Source: Agrostemma githago (lineage: Eukaryota > Streptophyta > Magnoliopsida > Caryophyllales > Caryophyllaceae). Taken from it: 64,000 nt of DNA. Positions 54,180 through 64,000 of the stretch are shown in pieces; position 1 is the stretch's first letter; each line of letters opens with the position of its first letter. Position numbers and translations under genes: made by a program. The stretch covers positions 66,327,441 through 66,391,440 of the forward strand of contig OY288245.1 of assembly GCA_958450325.1 (NCBI GenBank), in the 5' to 3' direction. The notes beneath the pieces are model-generated. The model did not search any database. It was not told the origin of the DNA and saw nothing but the letters and a program-made list of their open reading frames with translations.

Positions 54180-55439
54180 ATGCCTGAAATTTTCGACACC
54201 AGCTCTGTGGCAAATCCACCTAATGCTCCCCGTTATGGCATGCCGCCGGAGGTAACCCCCGCTGCCACGATTCCAGGCGTGGGGCGAGCCAGTCTTCAGG
54301 GAGCATCGGGTCAAGGGGTAGTTGCCATGGCAGGGCAGGGGGCACATGCGGGGCAAACTCTAAACCTCACCCCTGCCCAGATGGCACAGACCGCAGCATT
54401 CTTCTCAGCAATGTTGAATCAGGAATTCACTCCGGACGATCTGGTAGGCAGGGTCGCCACGACCCCCAGGTTGCTCCACTTTGAAAGTGGAGAAGGAACC
54501 GGGGGCACACAGCGGACTGCCGTCAGAAACATTCAGAGAAAGGCCAGAAAGACAGCTCAGGCGTATGCGCAAGTGCAAAAGCGAATCACAGAAGCCCGTC
54601 AGGAACCGCCTGCACAGCAAGAGGTCGCTAGCCCTGAAGAAGCGTTCTCCATTCATACTACAGAATCCACTGCCGCTCGCGAAAAAAGGGGTTTATCCCA
54701 AGACCTGAGAAATCGCATGAGGCACAAGGAGCCAATGTCCAAGCGCCTGGGGGAGAAACAGGGAGATGTGTTCTCCAGGCTGACGCCGGTTGAGGAATTA
54801 CCGCCTGCGCCAGGACTGTCTCTGAGCCTGCAATCCAGGCTTAACAATGGTCAGCCTATGAGGCCCAGGCACCGTCAGGGTGACAACCTCGAGCCTGCTC
54901 AGAAAAAGCGCTCACGGTATCACTCCCCTCCCAGGGACGACGAGGCGATAAGCAGGCGCCCACCAAGGTACCGCTCCCTCGAAAGTAGGAGACCGACCCC
55001 TGACAGAAGGGATGACCACGGTCACTACTCAGGCACGAGCAGGTCGAGAATGGTGGGCAGGCCAACCAAGACCCCGCTTCACCCTGAGGTACAGGCGTAT
55101 CCTATTCCAAAGATTAAAATGCCCTCTGTCAAGTTCGACGGCATGACTGACCGTGAGGACCATTTGGCGGCATACGAGAGCCATATGGGCATGTACGACG
55201 CCGATGACGCGGTCTGGTGCAAAATTTTTCCAACCACCCTGATAGGTCTGGCCCAAGGTTGGTTCAGGGATTTGCCGCAAGAATCGATATGCTTCTTCAT
55301 CGAGTTGGCAGAGGCCTTCCTGGACCAGTATGCGGGAAACAAGAGGCGCCGTCTTACTCGGTTCGACCTAATGACTCTCAGGCAGAAGAAGGGTGAGTCT
55401 GTCAGGGAATACCTGAAGAGGTTTGACTTGTCCTTCTAG
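54180..55439 (+). CDS. gag: Gag, N-terminal part, ends at an in-frame stop
   Basis: The frame runs 419 codons from ATG 54180. The first ~300 residues are low-complexity and basic (RR, SR and P-rich). The capsid-type domain starts at about residue 305 (YPIPKIKMPSVKFDGMTD), with AQGWFRDLP and REYLKRFDL near the end. The TAG at 55437-55439 interrupts the domain; the same frame then continues into the rest of Gag. The stop is therefore a nonsense mutation or, less likely, a readthrough site. Confidence 0.85.
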   Translation: MPEIFDTSSVANPPNAPRYGMPPEVTPAATIPGVGRASLQGASGQGVVAMAGQGAHAGQTLNLTPAQMAQTAAFFSAMLNQEFTPDDLVGRVATTPRLLHFESGEGTGGTQRTAVRNIQRKARKTAQAYAQVQKRITEARQEPPAQQEVASPEEAFSIHTTESTAAREKRGLSQDLRNRMRHKEPMSKRLGEKQGDVFSRLTPVEELPPAPGLSLSLQSRLNNGQPMRPRHRQGDNLEPAQKKRSRYHSPPRDDEAISRRPPRYRSLESRRPTPDRRDDHGHYSGTSRSRMVGRPTKTPLHPEVQAYPIPKIKMPSVKFDGMTDREDHLAAYESHMGMYDADDAVWCKIFPTTLIGLAQGWFRDLPQESICFFIELAEAFLDQYAGNKRRRLTRFDLMTLRQKKGESVREYLKRFDLSF

Positions 55440-57755
55440 CAGGTCGAAGAGATAGACGATGCGACAGGGACGTACGCACTGACCAACTCACTGCTCCCTG
55501 GGGAGATGAAGAACCAATTGATCAGAGCTCTGCCGGAAACTCTGGCCAAAGCCAGGAAAATCGCAGAGGGGTTTATGCTACAAGAGGAGTTCCACAGCCT
55601 GCCGGATACCCCCGCAGGCCCTACCAGGCAGCAGGGGGGACCGCAGGGTGGACGTGGCATAAATGAACCCGGAAAACAGAGAATCGAGGAAGGGGATACC
55701 CCCAAGAAGGAGCGCACGGTCTACCAACCCAGGTTCGACAGCTACACAGCCCTCAACAAATCCAGGGCAGAGATCTTCGAACTGGAAAAGGAGACCGCTA
55801 AGTGGAATTGCCCGAGCAAACCACGCAGCCCAAAGGGGGACCCCAAGAAATTCTGCACTTTCCATGATTGCGTAGGCCACACCACCGAAGAGTGTCGCCA
55901 CCTGAAAGACGAAATTGAGAAGCTGATCAGGAATGGCTGGTTGGCCAACTACGCAGCAAGGAATAAATCTCAGAAAGAGGCGCCTGAAAAACCCGAAGGC
56001 TCAGCGCAGAACCGCCTGATAATCCATGTGGTATCAGGAGACGCAGAAGGCCAAACCAGGAGAAGAAGTCAGAAGAGGCAGATTCGTGAACTAAGAAACC
56101 AAATCTGCTATGCTGAAAGGGCGGGAAGCCCGAAGGAAATGACGCTGAGCATCACCCCTGAGGATGCAGGGCGGGTGGTGTATCCCCACAGCGACCCCTT
56201 GGTGCTATCCTTGGAAATCAGTAACCACATTGTGCGGAGATGCATGGTGGATACCGGTGCATACACGAACCTGCTATACAAAGACGCCTTCGACAAAATG
56301 GGCCTGGAGAAAAGGCACCTACGACCTGCCCCTGGATCATTGTACGGGTTCAGCGGGGCAGGCATACTGCCCATGGGAATCATAGACCTGCCTGTAACAT
56401 TCGGGGAGGGGGCCACTGCCAGAAATATCAGGGCATCATTCGTTGTGGTGGATGCAAGGTCTGCTTACAACGCCCTAATCGGTAGGGCCACCCTGGACGA
56501 AATTGAGGCGGCCATATCAATCAGGGCTCTCACTATAGCCTATGTTACTGACTTTGGCCTCGAAGGTAAAGTGCATGGGGACCAGGAGTCAGCCAGGCAG
56601 TGCTACTCCGTGGCCCTGCAAACCCATGAAAATGAAAGAAAAGGAAAGAGAAAAGCTGACAGTTCCCCCAGCAGGGAGGGCGAGATTCCAGCAGGTAATC
56701 AGGCATCAGACCACCTGGAACCTGGGGGAGAGAGCATGCTGGTGGACCTGGAGCCAGGGAGACAGGTCCTTATAGGGGTTGACCTGGAAGAGTCCTACCA
56801 GGCTGAACTGGTCAAGTTGTTAAAGGATAACAAGGATGTATTCGCCTACTCGGCGGACGAAATGCCAGGGGTCGATCCAACGTGTATTGTTCACAGGCTG
56901 AACGTAAACGCGGACGCCCGCCCTGTAAAACAGAAAAAGCGGAATATGTCCGCAGAAAAGGACGTGGCAATTAAGGAGGAAATTGAAAAACTTCCGAAGG
57001 CAGATTTTATTGAGGTTTGTGACTACCCAGAATGGTTAGCGAATGTAGTCATGGTTAAGAAATCATCAGGCGCATGGAGAATGTGCGTGGACTTTACAAA
57101 CCTTAATAAGGCCTGCCCGAAAGACTGCTACCCACTCCCCAGGATTGACCAACTGGTAGACGCTACCAGTGGATACACTATGCTGAGCTTCCTGGATGCC
57201 TTCTCAAGGTATCATCAAGTGTACCTATGGCAGCCGGACATGGTGAAATGTGCCTTCATCACCAGTTCAGGCACCTACATGTACAAGATGATGCCATTTG
57301 GGCTTAAAAACGCAGGGGCCACATACCAACGCCTGGTCGACAAGGTGTTCGAAGGTCAAAAAGGCAGAAACATAGAAGCCTATGTCGATGACGCCATTGT
57401 AAAGAGCAAAGGAGACGATGAGCACCTGGTAGACCCGCAGGAGACTTTCTCCTCCCTGCGCGCCTACAAAATGAAACTCAATCCAAAGAAGTGTACATTT
57501 GGGGTTTGTTCTGGAAAGTTCTTGGGTTTTCTGGTCAGCTCTCGAGGGATAGACGCTAACCCCGAAAAAGTTCAGGCTGTTCTGGACCTCCCTGAACCCA
57601 GGACCATCAGGGACATTCAACGTCTGACAGGCCGCATGGCCGCCCTGGCACGTTTCATTGCCAGGTCAGCAGACAAGTCAACCCCATTCTTCAAAATATT
57701 GAAAGGCAACAAGCAATTCAAGTGGGAGGACGAGCAAAAGGAAGCCTTCGAGTAG
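55440..57755 (+). pseudogene. pol: Gag end, protease and reverse transcriptase (frame-continuous)
   Basis: In frame with the preceding Gag, this part has the end of the capsid domain, a zinc-knuckle-like C-x2-H-x4-GHTTEEC near 55854-55895, a protease with DTGAYTNLLY near 56247, and reverse transcriptase from about 56900 with YVDD at about 57380. It stops at TAG 57753-57755, right after the RT thumb. Since the reading resumes without a shift, the stop is probably a point mutation. Catalytic motifs are intact. Confidence 0.88.
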
Positions 57756-59917
57756 TTGAAAGAACATTTAAAGAAGCTCCCCACCCTGGCAAGGCCAGTG
57801 GCAGGGGAAAAACTTTTCCTCTACATCGCTGTAACCAATGTGACAGTCAGCGCATTCATCCTGAGAGAAGAAGCAGGCGCTCAGCAGCCCATATATTTTG
57901 TGAGCCACGCCCTGGGGGCAGCAGAAAAGAATTACCCTATGGTCGAAAAAGCGGCTTATGCGGTTGTCATAGCAGCCAGAAAATTGAGGCCATACTTCGA
58001 CGCACACCCTGTCGTGGTGTTGACAGACCAACCCTTAGAAAAAGTGCTGGAGAAATTTGAAAAGTCAGGCAGGCTACTAAAATGGGCTATTGAGCTGAGT
58101 GGACTAGGGATAACATACCAATCCAGAGCAACCATCAAAGCCCAAGCCCTGGCCGACTTTCTAGCAGAATGCTCCCACTCTGAGGAGGATAGCCCAACTG
58201 CCGGCGAATGGGTGGTATACACCGACGGGTCCTCCACGGCTAACGGTGCAGGGGCCGGAGTCATGTTGACCAGCCCAGAAGGGACTGACTTTGAACATGC
58301 ACTTAGATTTGTCTTCCCCGCGTCAACAATGAAGCTGAGTACGAAGCAGTGCTCGCAGGAGTCAACCTAGCCAAAGCCGCAGGCGCAGAGCGGATTGTCC
58401 TGGCAACAGACTCCCAGCTCATCGCCAACCAAATCAATGGAGAATATGAGGCCAGGGATCAAACGATGGCCGCATACCTGAAAATGGTGAAGAGGGAGTT
58501 TGTCAGGCCTGAAATCAGACAGATCCCCCGGTCCCAGAACAATCGGGCAGATGCCCTGTCAAAACTGGCTAGTTCCAGCCTGCAGGATATAAAGAGGTCT
58601 GTATGGGTAGACGTCATCCAAGAAAAATCTACCATCCCCTGCCAAACCGTCGGCGCTGTGGAGGAAGCAGGGCCTGAAGATTGGAGGACCCCCATCATCC
58701 TGTTCAAAAAACACGGAATTTTACCGTCTGACCCCGTACAAAAAAGAAAAACGCCGGCAAGAGCTACATGGTTTATCTTAATAGGAGAAGATCTGTACAA
58801 AAAATCTTTCTCGTCCCCCCTGCTCAGGTGTCTGGGGGCAGAGCAGGCGGCGGAAGTATTAGATGACATCCACTCTGGAATATGTGGCCATCACATAGGA
58901 GGAAAGTCATTGGCACACAAAGCCTTAAGGGCGGGATACTACTGGCCGACCCTGCTGGCCGACGCAAAAGACTTGACTCGAAAATGCAAGAAATGTCAAC
59001 TTTTTGCCCCATCCATCCATGCCCCGGCCCAAGAGCTCAGGCCAATCCTATCCCCCATCCCCTTCACTCAGTGGGGGATGGACATACTAGGCCCTTTTGC
59101 GGTGGCAACCGGGGGCAGAAAATTCCTGATCGTGGCTATCGACTACTTCACCAAGTGGGTGGAGGCTGAGGCAGTGCCTAATATTACTGAGCCTGTAGTC
59201 AGGAAGGTGATATGGAGGAATATCATCACTAGATTCAGCCTACCAAAAATGTTAGTATTTGATCATGGAAGGCAATTTGATAACGACCCTCTGAGGATCT
59301 GGTTGGAAGGCCATGGCGTCGCAGTTGCCTACTCTGCCGTCTGCCACCCTCAAACCAACGGACAGGTAGAGGCAGCCAACAAACAAATCCTAAATGGCCT
59401 TAAGAAGATGGTAGATGACCTCAAGGGCAGATGGGCCGACGAGCTCCCCAGCATACTCTGGTCAATCAGGACAACCCGAAAGGAATCTATAGGCCAGACC
59501 CCATTTGGCCTGGTATACGGTGCAGAGGCCCTATTACCCATCGAGGCCAGAATCCCGTCCCTGCGCTCCCTGCAATACGACCAGGCTGAGAATGAAGTAG
59601 GAATGGCTGAGGCCTTGGACCTGGTCAGTGAGGTAAGGGAGGAGGCCAGTGCCAATATCGTCGCCTACCAGCAACGAATGAGGAAGGCGTACAATAAGAA
59701 AGTGCATGAGAGAAATTTTCAGATGGGTGATCTGGTACTCAGAAAAACACAGGCTGTGGGAAAATCGAGAGAGCACGGCAAACTAAGTGCTAACTGGGAA
59801 GGTCCATACCAAGTAACTCAAATCTTAGGGCCAGGCACATATAGAATCGCCAATCTTGAGGGCCAAGAGTTGAGTGCTCACTGGAATGCAGACACCCTAA
59901 AAAAGTATTATGTCTAG
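57756..59917 (+). pseudogene. pol: RNase H, second RNase H and integrase (one frameshift)
   Basis: The RNase H domain spans about 57810-58140. A second RNase H begins near 58210 (WVVYTDGSS). Near 58322 the frame changes: one base appears to be missing just before the NNEAEYEA motif, and the remaining ORF runs in another frame to 59917. Integrase shows an H-H-C-C finger (about 58875-59000), then GMDILG, DHGRQFDN and NGQVEAANK core motifs. The C-terminus ends with HWNADTLKKYYV. With the two stops, these are the only coding lesions seen in pol. Confidence 0.87.
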
Positions 59918-60160
59918 CAAAATTTTAAGATAGTTTTCGTTTCCTGAAAAATTGGCGGAGAACGGTCAAGAATGTCGACGGCTCCGACCACCCTTGTGTT
60001 AAATTTTCTACAAAGAAATGAAAAGAACTTCAAGTCTATACTCGTTGTCTGTTCAAACTTGCGTCTTCACACACAAACGAGCAGGGGGCAATAGGGGGAG
60101 GCCCCCTGTTGCCAGAACTAAGGAAAATGGCCCCCCCCAACGAAAATTCAACGCCTCTTT

Positions 60161-60770
60161 GCTTACCTCTGGGCAGGCAGGGGGCAGGCCCCCTGGACTT
60201 TGATCAAAAGCCAGGGACAGGCCAAATGAACAAGGACTGGGGGCAGGCCCCCCAACCTTGTATAAAAAACGCAAAACGCCTCCCTGCTTACCTCTGGGCA
60301 GGCAGGGGGCAGGCCCCCTGGACTTTGATCAAAAGCCAGGGACAGGCCAAATGAACAAGGACTGGGGGCAGGCTCCCCAACCTTGTATAAAAAACGCGAA
60401 ACGCCTCTCTGCTTACCTCTGGGCAAGCAGGGGGCAGGCCCCCTGGACTTTGATCAAAAGCCAGGGACAGGCCAAATGAACAAGGACTGGGGGCAGGCTC
60501 CCCAACCTTGTATAAAAAACGCGAAACGCCTCCCTGCTTACCTCTGGGCAAGCAGGGGGCAGGCCCCCTGGACTATTGATCAAAAGCCAGGGACAGGCCA
60601 AATGAACAAGGACTGGGGGCAGGCTCCCCAACCTTGTATAAAAAACGCAAAGACCTCCCTGCTTACCTCTGGGCAGGGAGGGGGCAGGCCCCCTGGACTT
60701 TGATCAAAAGCCAGGGACAGGCCAAATGAACAAGGACTGGGGGCAGGCTCCCCAACCTTGTACAGAAAAC
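60161..60770. repeat. 125-bp tandem repeat, five copies
   Basis: Units start at 60161, 60286, 60411, 60536 and 60661 (GCTTACCTCTGGGCA) with only a few substitutions. A degenerate half-unit precedes at about 60083. Each contains the inverted pair GGGGGCAGGCCCCC and, between units, CTTGTATAAAAAACGC. The array lies where the sense pol transcript and the antisense transcript should end. Peptide frames across it are not genes. Confidence 0.95.
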
Positions 60771-60985
60771 CAACCAAAAACAGATGCAAACGAACAATGA
60801 AAGAATCCTTATAAAAAAGGAAAAAGTAGCAGGGATACACAGAATAAAGGTTTCTAAGGAAACTACAATAAACAAGGCAGCCGGCCACAAAAGGGCTCGG
60901 CGCGCAAAAAGATAAGAAGTTAACGCGTCAGCATAAGCGCAGCAGGGGATGAACAAGAGCCCTCTGAGGATGACTGCCTTGCATG

Positions 60986-63362
60986 TTAGGCAGGAGGCGC
61001 TTCTGGGTCAGAGGCAGCAGCCCCTTCAGCCATCCTGCGCATCTGGGCCTCATTCTTAGCAGCATAGAGAGCCCGGAAGGCCTCTTCATCAAAATCAGGG
61101 AACATCTCCCTGACAGCCTCCATAACCACCCCCAAGCAAGAGTTGGCACCATTCACGAAGCCCGCCGCCACTGCAGTTTCGACCTCTTGAATTATCTCAT
61201 CTTTTTCCTTCTGCCACTCCCCAGTCTTCACCGCCAAGTCACCAAGAGCCGCCTGAATGTCCGAATCTTCCTTAGAAAGACGCTCCCCTAGGTCAGCGGC
61301 CTTTTTCTTGGCGTGGTCTAATTCAGCTAAAGCTTTTTTGGCCTGCTCCAGCTCTGCAAAGGCCTGCTTAGCTCTCTTCAGTTCCTCCTCCAGGCGAGAG
61401 ACCTCCCTGACTGCCCTCTCATTTTGAGATTTCCAGTGAATCATCTGATTTCTGGCCTCCTCCAACTCGTGCTCCTTCTTTGTCAGCTGATCCTTCAGAC
61501 CAGCAATGAGAGCAACGTCCCTTTCGACTGAGGTCAGGCGGTCAGAGTTGGCCAAATCCTCATCACTTAGACGATTAAGGGTCGCCAGCTCAGCAGAGGC
61601 CTGAATAACTCTGGCAGTGCGCTGAATGTATTGAGTCACTTGATGGGTAGCAGAATGGACAGTCTTGAGAAAGTGATCCGCCAAAACCGCCCCGGAGTCA
61701 GAAAGTAAGGCAGAAACGTCTTGGCTGTCACCGGCAGTGTAATGGAACTCAGTATTTTCCTCAGAAAAAAGGGTGCCAGGAACTCCCTGAGCAAAGCGCT
61801 TTGGGTCGGGCGTGTCGGCCTCCAAATCCACCACGTGATCTGCGCCTGAAGTTTCCCTGTTCCTTTTCCTGATCAGCCCTCTAGGAGTACTCTCTCCAGT
61901 CTCTTCGGAACCAGCAGCCTGCGGCCCCAAGGGAATCTGAACCCCTGCAGAGGAACCTCCCTGCTTGCCAGCAAGGGAAGGAGTGGCCTCAGAAGCGGCC
62001 ACCTTTTTCGCAACAGGAGAAGGAGTGGCCTCAGAGACCGCCGTTTTCGCGGGCGTTGATCTGGGGGGAGCAGGAAGCCTTGGCCTGCTAAACGAAATGC
62101 CCTTCAAGTGCTTCATCAGGTTCTTCTCACCCTTCTTAAAGTCAGGAGGAAAGGAAGCGCGACTTTGGACAACGTCAAGGTTCTCGTTCAAACCCAAACG
62201 CCTTACCTCCCTTTTCGTTCAGAGGAAGGTAGCAAGGTCTGCAGAACAAATAAGCGACCAGTTAGAAAATCATTAAGGAAGGGAAAGGCGGATAACGAAA
62301 AATCATCAGCGCTCCTGAACTACCTTTGTCTAGGCCCGGATTCAGGCCCACTCGGGTCAGGTATCTGTCAGTAGCAATGAGCTCCGCATGGGGAAGCCAT
62401 AAAGAAGGACCATAAACCCCAGATTTATCAGTGTGGGCAGCAAAATTGTCTACCAAATCCTTATCTTTCCTGCTCAACTTCACCTCCAAGGCTTTCCTAA
62501 CTATGCCAAGGTGATATTCCTGGTGAGTCTCTAGCCTGGTGTGGACGTGATTCCTGAAATGGCGAGGAAACTTCCACCATTGGGCGCTGTGCAAATAGAG
62601 GAAATTGTTTTTCCAATCTCTCAGGCTGTCCATAGGTGGCCACACCAGAGTATGACCCTTTTGCCTCTGGATGGACCAATATCCAGGGGAACCCTCGCTC
62701 CCAGAAGAAACCATTTGCAGGCCGACCATAAACATCAAAGCATCAATAGAGGGCTCGGCACGATGGAACAGGCAGGTCCAAACATACGAAATTAATGACC
62801 TGACAACCATGGCTGTCAGTTGAGCAATAGCCACGTTCATCCGCCTGAAAATCTCTTCCAGAGAGGGATGAAGGGGGAAGCGAAGACCGAATTCCAAACA
62901 CTTGTGGTAAACCGCTATGCACCCGTCGGGAGGACAACATACGGTGTCTTTTTCACCGGGGACGACAATTGTATACCCATTCCCAAAATTGTAAAACCGC
63001 TCAATCGCGCTGGCAGCATTCTTCGCAAGAATCAAATCCCGGTTTTTGGGGTCGGGGTAAGTTCCCAGGGGAACGTGATACTTGGCTTTGTCTAAGTAAT
63101 AGGTCCTACCCCTTTCCCGGGGAATAAGGGGACCGGAGGTTCTGGAAGGGTCGATCTCCAGCGCCTCGTCGTCCGAGTTGACAACGTCGTAGGGGGCAGG
63201 TTCAGGAGAGTTACCACTCCCACAACCCGCCGAGTTCTCCTCCTCGACTGTCCTAAGGCGAACCGCCCTAGAGGAGGAGGCAAGATTTTCCCTACCCTCT
63301 TCCCGGTCCTCCTTCCTCAATGGGTCGGTAAACGGTAGGATGCGTTCGCGAGTTCTAGACAT
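60986..63362 (-). pseudogene. Antisense gene: Transposase_28-like plus coiled coil, spliced
   Basis: Exon 1 (63362-62324) starts at ATG 63362; a longer frame from TTG is not preferred. Residues ~115-300 carry CCPPDGCIAVYHKCLEFG and RFPLHPSLEEIFRRMN, then PSIDALMFM and WKNNFLYL: the pattern of the putative gypsy-type transposon domain (PF04195, Transposase_28). An 85-nt intron is predicted at 62323-62239 with AAAG|GTAGTT, a CTAAC branch-like motif and TTCTGCAG. Exon 2 then joins in frame with the second long ORF (to 60986), whose middle is a coiled coil (KKEHELEEARNQ, RLEEELKRAKQ). One TGA at 62221-62219 lies just after the junction, so the gene looks broken by a single nonsense codon. A TATA box is 217 bp upstream of the start. 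The protein's function is unknown. Confidence 0.65.
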
Positions 63363-63578
63363 AGTAACTCTAAGAGGAACGAAAAGCAAGAAATCGAAAG
63401 TAAGGGAGCAAGAAATGGAAATTAAAAGTCTAACCTAAGGTCGGCCGCCGATGGGATGAAAGCTTGAGAGAGAAATTTCCCAGAAAAACGGGGGTACGAA
63501 GGAAGGCTCGAGTTATCACACCAAACGTTCGCAGAGAAAGAGTTTGTGAAAAGAGAGGAAATACAGAGGCCAGTTTGC

Positions 63579-63585
63579 TTTTATA
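63579..63585 (-). promoter_or_regulatory. TATA box of the antisense gene
   Basis: TATAAAA on the minus strand, context CCCTATAAAAGC, lies 217 bp upstream of the antisense ATG and is followed by a pyrimidine-rich leader. Confidence 0.6.
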
Positions 63586-63589
63586 GGGG

Positions 63590-64000
63590 GAGGGCAAGTG
63601 AAAGGTCATCAAAACCTGGGAAATCTGCCAGGAAGGCACCCCCACGTGTCACGCCCTCGAAAAGCTCACCCCTCACCACTCCCCAAGGAAAGTCTTGGGG
63701 AAGTAACAAGTCAAGGGAAAACATCCCCTCATGACGTCAAAAAATAAAATAAAATAAAAAATAATAATAAAAAATAATAAAAATGCCACACATAAACAAG
63801 CTGCCTGATTTTTTCATTAAATTAAAGAAAACCCGAAAAACGGGCAAGTTACATCCCATACAGGCAAAAAGTACAAAAAGAGCCCCTGTTTCTGGCTCAC
63901 CACGCCTGCACCCTGCGGGCAGGCCTAATCATCATCAAAGCCTGGGGAATAGTCCCCAGGGCTGTGGCACCCCCCTACATCGGATCCCCAGTCCTAGTCG
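63590..64000. other. Promoter flank of antisense gene and element interior
   Basis: An A/T-rich stretch of AAAAT and AATAAT words lies at about 63740-63785. The rest is GC-richer and has no recognisable frame. No LTR start was found before the window ends. Confidence 0.6.

Larger units (their letters stand above)
53436..64000 (+). mobile_element. Tat-type Ty3/gypsy element, 5' part, damaged
   Basis: A sharp shift from AT-rich DNA to a GC-richer sequence at TGATGGGGATCGG (53436) marks the 5' LTR. A primer site follows at 54077. Gag, protease, RT, both RNase H domains and integrase follow in one direction with two in-frame stops and one frameshift. A tandem-repeat block and an antisense gene come next. 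The 3' LTR lies beyond the window. It belongs to a different Tat family from the 15.25-kb element: the primer site, Gag and antisense protein all differ. Confidence 0.88.

Noticed and set aside
60163..60703. Several 70-106 codon frames on both strands in the 125-bp repeats
   Set aside because: They arise because 125-bp units shift frame predictably; the peptides are low-complexity and lack any domain.

Overview
This window is nuclear DNA of a flowering plant, probably a eudicot. Caryophyllales is only a guess from the style of its repeats. Evidence for a plant: a DUF247 gene, a DUF4050-type gene with plant introns, MITE families with TSDs, tRNA-primed Ty3/gypsy elements of the Tat lineage, and a Helitron carrying an RPA-like gene. 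There are no bacterial features. Only two ordinary host genes are supported; most of the rest is nested mobile DNA.

Layout. 1-5.8 kb: an old small-LTR element on the minus strand (1311-5826, TSD CTCAC), itself hit by a foldback MITE and a Mutator-type element. 6.6-7.9 kb: DUF247 gene, minus strand. 8-15 kb: AT-rich intergenic DNA with Stowaway-like and Tourist-like MITEs and a SINE-like head. 15.1-16.3 kb: three-exon DUF4050-type gene, minus strand, with a GC-AG intron. 16958-27265: complete 10.3-kb LTR element on the minus strand (TSD CCTTA) that encodes only Gag. 27.5-53.4 kb: a nested stack. A split LTR-like sequence is interrupted by a plus-strand Helitron, whose interior is interrupted by a complete, young 15.25-kb Tat-type retrotransposon (30110-45363, TSD ATTAT) with an intact Gag-Pol frame of 2123 codons. 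53436 to the window end: the 5' part of a third, damaged Tat-type element.

How parts relate. The 10.3-kb Gag-only element and the 15.25-kb element share LTR ends, primer-binding site, leader, Gag sequence and a 3' motif, so they look like a non-autonomous element and a possible mobilising partner. Both Pol-bearing Tat-type elements carry, between pol and the 3' LTR, an oppositely oriented gene with its own TATA box. The Helitron holds two tandem copies of a module made of an RPA-like gene (plus) followed by an XS-domain gene (minus). The distal XS copy is an intact 173-codon frame with a TATA box. XS domains belong to plant RNA-silencing proteins (SGS3, IDN2/FDM), which makes this captured gene the most interesting candidate in the window.

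Splice sites, TSDs and repeat boundaries were read by eye. Family names rest on recognised motifs, not on database searches.
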